Below, in pieces: positions 25,893-34,987 of a stretch of DNA of 64,000 bases (position 1 is its first letter; every line of letters starts with the position of its first letter). The position numbers and the translations under genes are program-made. The stretch is from Paenibacillus harenae. GTDB lineage: Bacteria > Bacillota > Bacilli > Paenibacillales > Paenibacillaceae. The stretch spans positions 124,001 through 188,000 of the forward strand of contig NZ_JAUSST010000007.1 of the NCBI RefSeq assembly GCF_030812415.1, in the 5' to 3' direction. The notes beneath the pieces are model-generated. The model was not told where the DNA came from. It did not search any database and saw nothing but the letters and a program-made list of their open reading frames with translations.

Positions 25893-27494
25893 CTAATGGT
25901 AATCTCTATATTCTTGCGGCGAATATCCCGTCGTCTTCTTGAATAAATAGGCAAAGTAAGCGGAAGTTTGAAACCCGACCTGCTCAGACACCTCATATAC
26001 CTTAATGCTTGGATCGCGAAGCAACTCTTTGGCTTTGTTCATGCGCGTCTCCTGCAAAAAATCCGAAATCGTTTTTCCCATCTCTTTTTTGAACAGCACG
26101 CTTAAGTAGCTTGCGTTCAGATGATGGATTTCGGCGATTTGCTTCACCGTGATATGCTCCTGGAAATGCGCCTCCAAATACGCCGTAACCTTGCCGATTA
26201 GATTATGCCGTTGGTTCGCTTCGCCCTTCGTTTCGATGACCTTATAGCGTTGAATGTAATCGAGTACGACGTCCCGAATTTGCGCCTCGCTCCTGCAATC
26301 GATCAACTTCTGCCACATCTGCAAATTCATTTCCCCGCCCAGCTCTTTGTTCCATTTCTGCTTGCGGGCCAGCTCGCTGAGCAGCGCCATGCCGAACGCT
26401 TGCATATAAGTAAACAACATGGCAGGCTGGGACAGCAGCATATCGAACACATTGTTCACGTAATCGACAACCTTGCGGACATCCGATTCCGCTTCCGTCA
26501 GCCCTATAATTTCGGGTATGACCTCCTCACGGAGCCGAAACTGTTGAAAATCCGATTCTTCCAAGCGATCGTAATGCAAAATCTGTCCGCCCTCCATCAA
26601 GCGGGATCTTGCCATCATGAATTTGACTTCCTTGTACAGTAACGGCACCTCTTCCCAAGCCGAGCACAACCTGCTATTGCCGATCGTGACCGTCGATCCG
26701 TATTGCTCCTGCATCACGTTTTGGATAAAGGCAAGCTGTTTTTCGATCGAAGCGCGTTCCATTGGGGTCAAATTAATGTGCAGGGCGACAATTTCATCGG
26801 CACCGGTCTTCGCCACAAAAATATGCTCATAATCGGATAAACCGACATGAACCGCTTTCAGAAATCCCGTTCCGATGACGACTCTCTCTCTCGCATCCTG
26901 TCCAGAGGTATGGAACTGGTCATAGCCGAAGACGATTATCCCGATTTCCCGCGGCATGGAGGGAAGCTCGAGCAAGCCATCCCAAGAATGCAGCATCTCC
27001 AGATTAACGCCGGCTTCCCCGATGACATCCGCTACGAACCGTTCTCTGACGATGTCCAAGCTGCCGTTTACTTTCTGCTGAAGCTCCTGCGCCTGATCCT
27101 CGATTTGCTTCAGCTTCGTCAATGTCTTGCGGAACCCGGTCAGCTTGCTCTCTACCTCTTCCACTTTAATCGGCTTGAGGACATAGGCTTGCGCTCCGAC
27201 GTTCATCGCTTCCTGCACGAATTCGAATTCGTTATAGCCGCTAATCATAAGCACTTGAAGCTGCGAATGAATGGCTTTGCTCTTCGCGACAAGCTCAATC
27301 CCCGTCATGACGGGCATGGATACATCCGATATAAGCACATCGATAGGCTCATTCCGCATGATTTCGAGCGCTTCCTGACCGGACTCTGCGGTGTAAGGCG
27401 CATCGAAGCCAAGCTCTTTCCACTTGATATAACGCTCCAGCCCCTGAATATGGGTTGGCTCATCGTCTACGATCAGCGCTTTTAACAACATCAC
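25893..27494 (-). CDS. Response regulator with AraC-type DNA-binding domain
   Basis: 533 aa, YesN-like. Receiver domain 1-125 with acidic pocket DDE at 10-12 and phospho-acceptor Asp57 in LISDVSMP; switch Lys in VLKPIK. A long linker domain follows, and two AraC helix-turn-helix units occupy about 430-533, ending TTGYSPQEYRDYH. It starts inside the end of the histidine-kinase gene (GTG 27494 or ATG 27491), so the pair is translated together. It likely activates the upstream importer operon in response to an extracellular sugar. Confidence 0.94.
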   Translation of the reverse strand: MMLLKALIVDDEPTHIQGLERYIKWKELGFDAPYTAESGQEALEIMRNEPIDVLISDVSMPVMTGIELVAKSKAIHSQLQVLMISGYNEFEFVQEAMNVGAQAYVLKPIKVEEVESKLTGFRKTLTKLKQIEDQAQELQQKVNGSLDIVRERFVADVIGEAGVNLEMLHSWDGLLELPSMPREIGIIVFGYDQFHTSGQDARERVVIGTGFLKAVHVGLSDYEHIFVAKTGADEIVALHINLTPMERASIEKQLAFIQNVMQEQYGSTVTIGNSRLCSAWEEVPLLYKEVKFMMARSRLMEGGQILHYDRLEESDFQQFRLREEVIPEIIGLTEAESDVRKVVDYVNNVFDMLLSQPAMLFTYMQAFGMALLSELARKQKWNKELGGEMNLQMWQKLIDCRSEAQIRDVVLDYIQRYKVIETKGEANQRHNLIGKVTAYLEAHFQEHITVKQIAEIHHLNASYLSVLFKKEMGKTISDFLQETRMNKAKELLRDPSIKVYEVSEQVGFQTSAYFAYLFKKTTGYSPQEYRDYH

Positions 27495-29278
27495 ATCACC
27501 TTCCTGATCTGCGGCCTATGGACGCATGCAGGTATCGCAATCGTTACCGCCGTCCATTCGTTTTCTTTGCTATCCACGGTAAATCGATGCTTATTCTCAA
27601 AGTAAAGCTGAAGCCGCTCGCGAATATTGGCCGTGCCGAAGCCGTTCCCGTTCCCCGCCTGCTTCCCTAATCGGATCTGCTCCAGCATGTCGCCCGGGAT
27701 GCCTCTGCCGTTGTCGAACACCTCGAATCGAACATGATCTTGTTCCAACTGCGCTGAAATTCGGATGACGGCGCCTTTCTTTCCCGTAATGTTGCCATGC
27801 AAATAACAGTTTTCCACTATAGGCTGCAGCAGCAGCTTGATCGTGTACAGCTCCAGCAGCTCCGGATCGATATGCCACTCGATGGTGACCCTGCCCGGAT
27901 AACGCATTTCCTGAATGTCTAAATAAGCTCTTACATGGTCAAGCTCGCCCTTAATTTGCGTCACATTGATTTTGTTGTCCAGCGCCAGCCGGTAAAAGGC
28001 AGTCAAAGCGTCGATCGTGCGCAGTTGCGTCTCGTCTTGAAGGTCCATCGCTCTCCATCTCAGCAGACTTAACGAATTATAAATAAAATGCGGATTGATT
28101 TGCGCCTGCAGCGCTTTGAACGATTGCTCGCGTTCCTTGAGCTTTGCTTGCGTAATATCCTCGACCAGCATGCCTAAGCGGCCTGACATCGAATTAAACA
28201 AAACCTCCAGATCGCCAAGCTCATCCTTGCCGGTGTTGCGGATGCTGACGTCGAATTGCCCTTGACTGACATCGTACATACGCGTGCCGAGCTTGCGAAT
28301 ACGCCAGACGACGTTTTTCAGCACCGTCATGATCAAGAAGGTGGAGCATAGCAGAAATACGAATATAACGGCGATAATGCCGTACAGGATCATCTTGGAC
28401 TGGCGCTCCAGCTGATCCATCTGAATGTGCGCGGCCACATGCCAATTGGGGCCGATCGGCCTTACCATGAGCAGATTCCCATCCACCGTCATGCCGTCGG
28501 ATAAACTCGCTTCCTCCCAGTGCGCATTTAGCGATGTATTTTGAAGCTTCTCTCCGATTTTCCCCGGATCGGAGGAGACGATGATCGTGCCGTAGTCGTC
28601 CATGATCGACAACTCGCCCGATCCGCTGAAGGGTCGGTCGAACAGCTCGCCGAAAACCGTTTTATAGTCCAGCAGCAAATAAATGATGCCCTGCAAGTCA
28701 CCGGATGGACTCATGATTTTATGGGAAATGGCAAGCTTATCCTTGTTCACGTTGCTCCATAGCAGCGCGCTCGGGGCTTCGCTCGCCTTCGCGAACCAAT
28801 CCGTTTCATTGAAGCCCGGCTGCAAAATACGCCCTTCCGGCTTCCAGAGCAGCCGCCCGTCCTGCACGAGCATCGGATTGTTATGGTAAATCCGAAAATC
28901 TTCGATGCCCGGCAAATATTTGCTCGTGAATACGAATGAGCGGTCTACGTACTCGACGGTATTGAGCTGCTCGAACATATTGGAATAATCGCGGCTTAAA
29001 CGCGAGATGAGCTCCCCGTCCGTCGCCGTCCGCGTGGCGAGCACGTCATAGCTTTGCTTGCGGAATTCTATATTTTGAACGGTCTGGCGCATCGCTTCAT
29101 TTATCGTGACCAAATAATTGTCTCTAAAGCTCTCAAGCGCAAAATAGCCCGCGCCCACTCCTAGAAATATGGTAGGAATGAAAATAATAGCGCCGTAAAG
29201 GATCAATATTTTCCCTCGCAGGTTCATCTTGCTCGTATATTCGATCACTATTCTCTCTAAGCTGCGGCGTAATGACAT
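27491..29278 (-). CDS. Sensor histidine kinase, YesM-like
   Basis: 595 aa from ATG 29278 with AAAGGAGG six bases upstream. Membrane segment near residues 20-45, an extracellular sensor region of about 250 residues, a second membrane segment near 300, then HAMP, the His_kinase domain with QINPHFIYNSL (phospho-acceptor His) and a HATPase with DNGRGIPGDML and NGFGTANIRERL. The partner is the overlapping AraC-type regulator. Kinases of this kind beside CUT1 importers sense extracellular oligosaccharides, sometimes through the binding protein. Confidence 0.94.
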   Translation of the reverse strand: MSLRRSLERIVIEYTSKMNLRGKILILYGAIIFIPTIFLGVGAGYFALESFRDNYLVTINEAMRQTVQNIEFRKQSYDVLATRTATDGELISRLSRDYSNMFEQLNTVEYVDRSFVFTSKYLPGIEDFRIYHNNPMLVQDGRLLWKPEGRILQPGFNETDWFAKASEAPSALLWSNVNKDKLAISHKIMSPSGDLQGIIYLLLDYKTVFGELFDRPFSGSGELSIMDDYGTIIVSSDPGKIGEKLQNTSLNAHWEEASLSDGMTVDGNLLMVRPIGPNWHVAAHIQMDQLERQSKMILYGIIAVIFVFLLCSTFLIMTVLKNVVWRIRKLGTRMYDVSQGQFDVSIRNTGKDELGDLEVLFNSMSGRLGMLVEDITQAKLKEREQSFKALQAQINPHFIYNSLSLLRWRAMDLQDETQLRTIDALTAFYRLALDNKINVTQIKGELDHVRAYLDIQEMRYPGRVTIEWHIDPELLELYTIKLLLQPIVENCYLHGNITGKKGAVIRISAQLEQDHVRFEVFDNGRGIPGDMLEQIRLGKQAGNGNGFGTANIRERLQLYFENKHRFTVDSKENEWTAVTIAIPACVHRPQIRKVM

Positions 29279-29326
29279 CGTATCCCTCCTTTCCTTAGTG
29301 TAATGGCAATCGCAACAACGGAAAAG

Positions 29327-29354
29327 GGAGCAACCTCCCGAAAGGGGCTGCTCC
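29327..29354 (-). terminator. Hairpin between binding-protein and kinase genes
   Basis: On the minus strand GGAGCAGCCCC and GGGAGGTTGCTCC form a stem with a TTTC loop, then CTTTTCC. A partial terminator here would make more binding protein than kinase from one transcript. Confidence 0.6.
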
Positions 29355-29373
29355 GTCATCGTTTATAGCTAAC

Positions 29374-31065
29374 TTACGCGTTCAATAATGCTTCGTATTG
29401 CTCTTGCCATTCTTGCTTAACCTCGGTCCAGTGGGCCCGTTTCTCGAGCGCATCGCGGAACGCGTTCCAAGTGGACTCGAACTGCTCGTCGCTTGCAGCC
29501 ATAATGAACTTCGCACGGTATTCCTTGCGGATGTTCTCCAGCTCCGGCAAATATTTCTCGATCAAGCCGCCTGTCTTTGCTTTAACCAAGTCATGGGGTT
29601 GCGTGCTGCGTACGGCGCCCATTTGTCCAACCGCTGCCGTGAATTCCGACGTTTTCTTTCCTCCGGCTTTTTCGTTTACAGTGTTCCACCATGGATACCA
29701 GTCATTATTGTACGAAGACAACATGTACAGCTCCGGCGTTACGGTTGCTTTCTGTGCAGGCTCGCCGGAATTACGGGCTTTGTCGTATGCTTCGTCAATA
29801 AACTTCCATGTTCCCAGCGGCTGGTCGACCCATCCCCAGAACTTGCCTACCGGTCCTTCGTTAACGACATGCTGCTGTTCCGCTTTCGGCTGAAGCGTGT
29901 AATCGAGGAATTTCAATATCGCCTCTACATTCTTGGAATTTTTGCTAATGTAAACGTCATAGCCTGGATACGGATTGATGACGGTGTTCGCTCCGAGCTT
30001 CTCCACGCCCTCTACTTTAGGGAATGGAACGACCTGATAGAACCAGCCCGGCTCCGTCGGTCCGTCCAGCGTTTCCCAAAGCGTAGAATCCACATTAAAG
30101 AAACTGCCTACGTTCATCGCTACGCGTCCCGCTTTGTTCTTCTCTTTGTAGCGTTCCTTTTTGTCTGTTACGACCTCGGGATCTACCAAGTTGGAACGAT
30201 ACATTTTATTCATCCATTGGTAAGCCGCCTTATACTGCGGGTCGTCATACAGAAGGACGAGCTCCTCGCCTTTTTTCTCTGCCGGGATAATGCCGCCGCC
30301 CGTCGTAACGCCGAACGTGCTTAACACCGTATTCTCATCGTTCCAGCCTGCCGTATCGTTCGGGTCCATTAAAAAGCTAAGCGGAAGCAAAGGCTTGCCC
30401 GACTCGTCTTTTTGCTCGGCCGCTTTTTTCAGGAACGCCTCGACTCCTTCGATTGTAGCCAATTCTTCTACGGTCATGCCGGCTTTCTCCAAGACGTCCG
30501 TGCGGACGAGCCATGATTGGGAAGCCCAGCCCGGCCACGGATTGTCCGGGTTCTGATCAAACCAGGTCGGAATCGACCAAATATGACCATCGGCGTCTTT
30601 CATATCTTCCAAATACTCTTTCGGAATCGCCGCAAGATTAGGATATTTATCAGGCATATCGAAATATTGCTCAACGGATAACACTTTATTGGAGCGAATC
30701 ATTGCCGCTTTCACGATTTCGCTGCGATTGAATACGGCTGCATCCTCGAAGCCGCCCGTGTTCAGCTTCAGGTTAAGCGCGGTTACCGCGTCGCCCTGTG
30801 TCGCCTCAAGCTCCACCTCGACGCCCGGCTCCTCTTCCTTCCAATATTTCTGCACGAGGCTGTCATTGTTGACCGTTGCCGACCAGCCCAGCCAAAGATT
30901 GAATTTTTGCGATCCTGTCGCGCTTCCGCCGCCCTGTTCCGCATTGGCGCCGTTTTGTTCCTTGTTCGAATTATTCGAACCGGAGCAGCCGGCGATAACC
31001 GAGACCAATAAAACCGCAGCCAGCGCAAGCAGGCTGTTTCTCTTCACCCATTTGCCTTTCATCAT
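29374..31065 (-). CDS. Extracellular sugar-binding lipoprotein, system A
   Basis: 563 aa. Signal peptide with lipobox VIAGC (Cys27) and a Ser/Asn/Gly-rich linker after it. The remainder is a family 1 solute-binding fold of the large LipO-like type found in Paenibacillus with LplB/YtcP permeases. It is anchored to the outer face of the membrane and delivers an oligosaccharide to the two permeases encoded just upstream. The partner ATPase is not encoded here; CUT1 importers of this kind use a shared MsmX-like ATPase. Confidence 0.93.
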   Translation of the reverse strand: MMKGKWVKRNSLLALAAVLLVSVIAGCSGSNNSNKEQNGANAEQGGGSATGSQKFNLWLGWSATVNNDSLVQKYWKEEEPGVEVELEATQGDAVTALNLKLNTGGFEDAAVFNRSEIVKAAMIRSNKVLSVEQYFDMPDKYPNLAAIPKEYLEDMKDADGHIWSIPTWFDQNPDNPWPGWASQSWLVRTDVLEKAGMTVEELATIEGVEAFLKKAAEQKDESGKPLLPLSFLMDPNDTAGWNDENTVLSTFGVTTGGGIIPAEKKGEELVLLYDDPQYKAAYQWMNKMYRSNLVDPEVVTDKKERYKEKNKAGRVAMNVGSFFNVDSTLWETLDGPTEPGWFYQVVPFPKVEGVEKLGANTVINPYPGYDVYISKNSKNVEAILKFLDYTLQPKAEQQHVVNEGPVGKFWGWVDQPLGTWKFIDEAYDKARNSGEPAQKATVTPELYMLSSYNNDWYPWWNTVNEKAGGKKTSEFTAAVGQMGAVRSTQPHDLVKAKTGGLIEKYLPELENIRKEYRAKFIMAASDEQFESTWNAFRDALEKRAHWTEVKQEWQEQYEALLNA

Positions 31066-31142
31066 GTTCTTTCTTCTCCCCTTTATTCGGATTCGTTCAT
31101 TCTGGTATATGGTTAATCATTATACCCTCTGCGAGCTCTCCG

Positions 31143-32039
31143 TCACCCTTTGACGGAGCCGATCAGTACGCCCTTCACGAAATACTTCTGAAGGAAAGGA
31201 TACACGCACAGAATCGGAATGGCGCTTACCATGACGGTTGCCATCTTCACCGACATTAATGTTACGTTCTGCATTTGCGAGCCTCTGGCGAGCGCTTCCT
31301 GATTCGAGTTCGAGCCGAGAATGGCCGACATATCCTGCGCTTGCAACAGCTGCTGCAGGAACGTTTGAACCGGAATCAAGTCCTGCTTGGTCACGTAGAA
31401 CGCTCCGGCGAACCAATCGTTCCAATGGCCGACGGCGGTGAACAACCCGATTGCGGCAAGCATCGGCTTAGACAATGGCACGATGAGCTGGAACAAAATA
31501 CGGAACGGCCCTGCACCGTCGAGCTCTGCGGACTCGATGAGCGCCTCCGGAATGCCTTGGATGAACTTCAGCATGACGAACATATTCCAAGCGGAGAACA
31601 TCGCCGGTATGATGTAGACCAAGAAATTGTTGATTAGTCCGAGATTATACAATTGAATGTAAAGCGGAACGAGCCCGCCGCTGAAGAGCATCGTGATCAA
31701 AATATAGCTCAATATCGATTTGCGGAACGGAATCCGATTATATGACAAACCGAAAGCGACCATCAGCGTAACCAGAAGACCCGCTATCGTTCCGAGCACG
31801 GTACGTGCAATCGTAATGAGATAGGCATGCTGGATTACTTCATTCCCGAGCACGATCTCATAATTGATCAGCGTAAACGCTCGAGGCCATAAGTAAACCC
31901 CGCCCTTCGCGGCATCCGTCCCCTCATTCAGCGATATCGCAAGCATATAAGCGAACGGATAGAGCACGGATAAGCATAACAGGAGCATGAGTGCGATAAC
32001 GATGCCTTGCGATAATTTTTCCCCAGTTGTACGTTTCAT
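31143..32039 (-). CDS. CUT1 sugar ABC permease, YtcP-like, system A
   Basis: 298 aa, six membrane segments. The EAA loop reads EALIESAELDGAGPFRILFQLIVPLSKP, with the conserved E-DGA-G core that touches the ATPase. The C-terminus LQKYFVKGVLIGSVKG is typical for the YtcP branch. It begins three bases after the stop of the partner permease. Confidence 0.95.
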   Translation of the reverse strand: MKRTTGEKLSQGIVIALMLLLCLSVLYPFAYMLAISLNEGTDAAKGGVYLWPRAFTLINYEIVLGNEVIQHAYLITIARTVLGTIAGLLVTLMVAFGLSYNRIPFRKSILSYILITMLFSGGLVPLYIQLYNLGLINNFLVYIIPAMFSAWNMFVMLKFIQGIPEALIESAELDGAGPFRILFQLIVPLSKPMLAAIGLFTAVGHWNDWFAGAFYVTKQDLIPVQTFLQQLLQAQDMSAILGSNSNQEALARGSQMQNVTLMSVKMATVMVSAIPILCVYPFLQKYFVKGVLIGSVKG

Positions 32040-32042
32040 CGC

Positions 32043-32936
32043 TTACCATAACCCCTCGCCGTTCAATTTTCTGGATAGCTGATTCGTGAGCACGACCAGA
32101 ATGAGGCTAATGACGGAGGACAGCAGCCCGATTGCGGTAGCCATTCCGAAATACCCTTGCTGAAGGCCGGTTCGAAGCACATACGTATCGAGAACGTCCG
32201 CTACCTGCATGTTCGCCGGATTCATAAGCGGATAAATCTGATCCATGCCTACGGCGATCAGGCTCGGAATGCTCAAGATAAGCACGATCGATACGGTAGG
32301 CATAATGCCCGGAAGGGTGACATGCTTGATCTGCGCCCACTTCCCTGCACCCTCGACCTTGGCTGCTTCATACAGCTGCGGATCGATGGCGGATATAGCC
32401 GCGAGGTATAGAATCGTATTCCAGCCTACCTCTTTCCATAGACCGCTGGAGACGATCATCGGCCGGAACCACTCCTCCGAGCCAAGGAAGAAGATCGGTT
32501 CCCCGCCCATCTTCGCAATCAGATCGTTGGCCAGACCTCCATCCAGCGTCAGAAACGATTGCAGGATATAGGCTACTACAATCCACGAGAAGAAATGGGG
32601 CAAATAGCTGACGGACTGAACGAACCGTTTGAAGCCGTTATGCATCAATTCGTTGATCATTAACGCAAGGATGATCGGAGCCGGAAATCCGAATACGAAT
32701 TTCAATACGGAGATGAACAGCGTATTTTTGACGACGACCCAGAACTGCGGTTCTTGCAGAAACGCGAAGTTCGCCGTTCCGACCCATGGGCTTTCCCAAA
32801 TAGAGGAGCCGATCTGAAAATCGCGGAATGCGATTTGAATCCCCGCCATCGGGATATAGTTGAATAGAAACAAGAGCAACACGGCAGGAAAAATCATTAC
32901 ATATTGCCATCGGTATTTGTATAGTTGTGCTAACAT
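32043..32936 (-). CDS. CUT1 sugar ABC permease, LplB-like, system A
   Basis: 297 aa, six membrane segments. The N-terminal stretch NYIPMAGIQIAFRDF and the EAA loop YEAAKVEGAGKWAQIKHVTLP are LplB-like. First gene of the six-gene run permease-permease-lipoprotein-kinase-regulator-GH2. AGGAGGGG lies about 14 bases before the ATG. Upstream direct repeats at 33025-33048 may bind the AraC-type regulator. Confidence 0.95.
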   Translation of the reverse strand: MLAQLYKYRWQYVMIFPAVLLLFLFNYIPMAGIQIAFRDFQIGSSIWESPWVGTANFAFLQEPQFWVVVKNTLFISVLKFVFGFPAPIILALMINELMHNGFKRFVQSVSYLPHFFSWIVVAYILQSFLTLDGGLANDLIAKMGGEPIFFLGSEEWFRPMIVSSGLWKEVGWNTILYLAAISAIDPQLYEAAKVEGAGKWAQIKHVTLPGIMPTVSIVLILSIPSLIAVGMDQIYPLMNPANMQVADVLDTYVLRTGLQQGYFGMATAIGLLSSVISLILVVLTNQLSRKLNGEGLW

Positions 32937-33024
32937 GATGTCTTAATTCCCCTCCTTCTGTTCTTAATTGTAAGGGGATTGGGCAAGGCAAACCATATAA
33001 CGGTGATTGGATTTCCATCGTAAT

Positions 33025-33048
33025 GATTTGCACTTCTGGCGATTTGCA
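33025..33048 (-). promoter_or_regulatory. Direct repeat upstream of system A, candidate regulator site
   Basis: GATTTGCA occurs at 33025-33032 and again at 33041-33048, 16 bp apart, about 90-110 bp before the first permease gene. Tandem sites of this spacing suit a regulator with two AraC helix-turn-helix units. Inference only. Confidence 0.35.
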
Positions 33049-33060
33049 TGCTATGACATT

Positions 33061-33116
33061 AAAATAAAAAAACAAACGGGCAGGCTGCCTTGGGGCCGCC
33101 TGCCCGTTTGTTTTAT
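33061..33116. terminator. Bidirectional terminator between systems A and B
   Basis: AACAAACGGGCAGGC (33071-33085) pairs with GCCTGCCCGTTTGTT (33098-33112), with an A-run before and TTTTATT after. It ends the system B transcript before system A begins. Confidence 0.88.
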
Positions 33117-33122
33117 TAACTG

Positions 33123-34001
33123 CTATGAACGGCGAAGAGCTTCCAACCCAAGCGCCAAGCCGCCGCTAAGTCCCGCATGATCTCCTAACGCGGGAGGTAC
33201 GATGTAGCTATCCATACGGGAGAGAATAGCCCCGTTATTGACGTATCCGTTCAAGTTGCGTCTCACTTCCTCGCGTATCATAGGGAAGAGGTGCATCTGC
33301 TTCATGACTCCCCCGCCTAAAATGACTTTTTTCGGGGAAACCGTCAGAATGATGTTCGTTACGGCCTGCGCGATATAGAACGCCTCCATCGTCCATGCCA
33401 GGTGGTTTTCCGGAAGCTCGCTGCCTTTGACCTTCCACCTTGCTTCAAGAGCAGGGCCCGCTGCCATGCCTTCCAAGCAATCGCCGTGATACGGGCATAA
33501 CCCCTCGAAGCCGTCATCGGGATGCCTGCGAGTCAAGATATGTCCTCCTTCCGGGTGCACGAGCCCGTGAACGAGCTTCCCATCCGCATAAATCCCGACG
33601 CCGATTCCTGTTCCAATCGTATAGTAGACGCAGCTGTCCAGCCCTTTCGCCGCTCCCCATGTAGCTTCTCCAAGCGCAGCTGCATTCACATCCGTATCCC
33701 ATCCGAACGGCACATCGAACGAATCCCTTAGCGTCCCGATAAAATTAAACTCGGCCCAACCCTGCTTAGGCGTTGTTGTTACATAGCCATATGTCGGGCT
33801 AGTCCGGTCAATATCGATCGGACCGAATGTTCCGATTCCGATACTTAGCGCCCCTTTATCTTTGAAATAGTCTATAACGTGTGCCATCGTACGTTCGGGC
33901 TGCTCGGTAGGGAATTGAACCCGGTCCTCAATAATGCCCTCCTCATTTCCAATCCCGCATACAAACTTGGTACCACCCGCCTCAATTGCACCAATCCTCA
34001 T
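33123..34001 (-). CDS. scrK: ROK family fructokinase
   Basis: 292 aa from ATG 34001 with a GGGGG site six bases upstream; a TTG at 34022 is less likely. ROK motifs: IGAIEAGGTKFVCGIG phosphate loop, DTDVNAAALGE, TIGTGIGVG, and the zinc-site CPYHGDCLEGMAAGPA. It phosphorylates fructose with ATP. It is the last gene of the operon carrying a GH32 fructosidase, so it handles the fructose that enzyme releases. Confidence 0.93.
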   Translation of the reverse strand: MRIGAIEAGGTKFVCGIGNEEGIIEDRVQFPTEQPERTMAHVIDYFKDKGALSIGIGTFGPIDIDRTSPTYGYVTTTPKQGWAEFNFIGTLRDSFDVPFGWDTDVNAAALGEATWGAAKGLDSCVYYTIGTGIGVGIYADGKLVHGLVHPEGGHILTRRHPDDGFEGLCPYHGDCLEGMAAGPALEARWKVKGSELPENHLAWTMEAFYIAQAVTNIILTVSPKKVILGGGVMKQMHLFPMIREEVRRNLNGYVNNGAILSRMDSYIVPPALGDHAGLSGGLALGLEALRRS

Positions 34002-34028
34002 AGTCGCCCCCACCTCATCCAATTATAT

Positions 34029-34910
34029 CTATAGAAAGCAAATGCCTCGATTTAACCGATCGATTGCATATTCAGCATGCTTGTAATAATCAAAGTCGTG
34101 CAATGATGTTTCTTTTTTAAGACCACTGTAAAACATGCCCCAAGCGACTTCCCGAACCATACACATCCATTTCATATCCTGCAAAATGATGAATTGTTCT
34201 TCTTCATAATGGCCAAAATAGCGCCTCAGCCAATCCTTCTCCTGAGCTTCTGTAAATCGGTTAGAAAAAGGAATAATGGCCAGCTCGAAGAACACGTCGC
34301 CATATCCGGAAAGCTCCCAATCTATAATTTGCAATTGTTCGCCGGTATAGATCATATTGCATGTAAAAGAGTCGTTGTGACAAAACTTGTTGTTAAACGC
34401 TTTATCATTGCTGCGTTTATACGTTATTTCCTCAACCCGCCGCAATATGCCGCTTAATGCTTCAGGGGGCTTGATCTGAAATTGCTCAGCGCCGCTCAGG
34501 TAACCATGAATAAGCTGGTATGGCGTGAGTTGCCGGGATATGCCTTCCATACGATGAATCTGCTTCAAACGATCGATGATCATGTCTACCATAGGCTCGC
34601 TCTCAAGATCCTCATGCGAGACCATGCGCCCCTCCACGAATTCCGTCACGTGGAATTGTTCGGGACGGTCTGCCGCAATAACTGACGGGGCGAAGCCATT
34701 CAAATTCGCGAGCTTCATCGCTTCCACCTCGGAGCTCCGCGTTAAGCCCAAATATTCATTTTGATTACTATTCACGCGCAGGACGTAAGAGCGATGTTTG
34801 GTCCGCACTTTATACGTCTGATTGCACAGCCCGCCGCTAAGCGATTCCACGCTTTCGAAGCCATCGTTAAGCTGAGGCACTTCCCTTATGATCTCTTCGA
34901 CGTTCATCAT
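34029..34910 (-). CDS. Choline kinase/APH-like small-molecule phosphotransferase
   Basis: 293 aa from ATG 34910 (AGGAG six bases upstream). Protein-kinase-like fold of the LicA/choline kinase branch: nucleotide loop SGGLCNQTYKVR, the catalytic region FCHNDSFTCNMIY, and metal-binding IDWELSGYGD. These proteins phosphorylate small alcohols such as choline or an aminoglycoside. It sits between the GH32 and fructokinase genes and is surely co-transcribed with them, an unusual partner for fructan use. A role on a sugar or sugar derivative is possible but unproven. Confidence 0.82.
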   Translation of the reverse strand: MMNVEEIIREVPQLNDGFESVESLSGGLCNQTYKVRTKHRSYVLRVNSNQNEYLGLTRSSEVEAMKLANLNGFAPSVIAADRPEQFHVTEFVEGRMVSHEDLESEPMVDMIIDRLKQIHRMEGISRQLTPYQLIHGYLSGAEQFQIKPPEALSGILRRVEEITYKRSNDKAFNNKFCHNDSFTCNMIYTGEQLQIIDWELSGYGDVFFELAIIPFSNRFTEAQEKDWLRRYFGHYEEEQFIILQDMKWMCMVREVAWGMFYSGLKKETSLHDFDYYKHAEYAIDRLNRGICFL

Positions 34911-34987
34911 AGTCAACTCCTATTGGCATCAGTCATTTCTAAAGAAAATACCTCCACTGGAAAGCTGGAGGCATTTCGAAGCCATCT

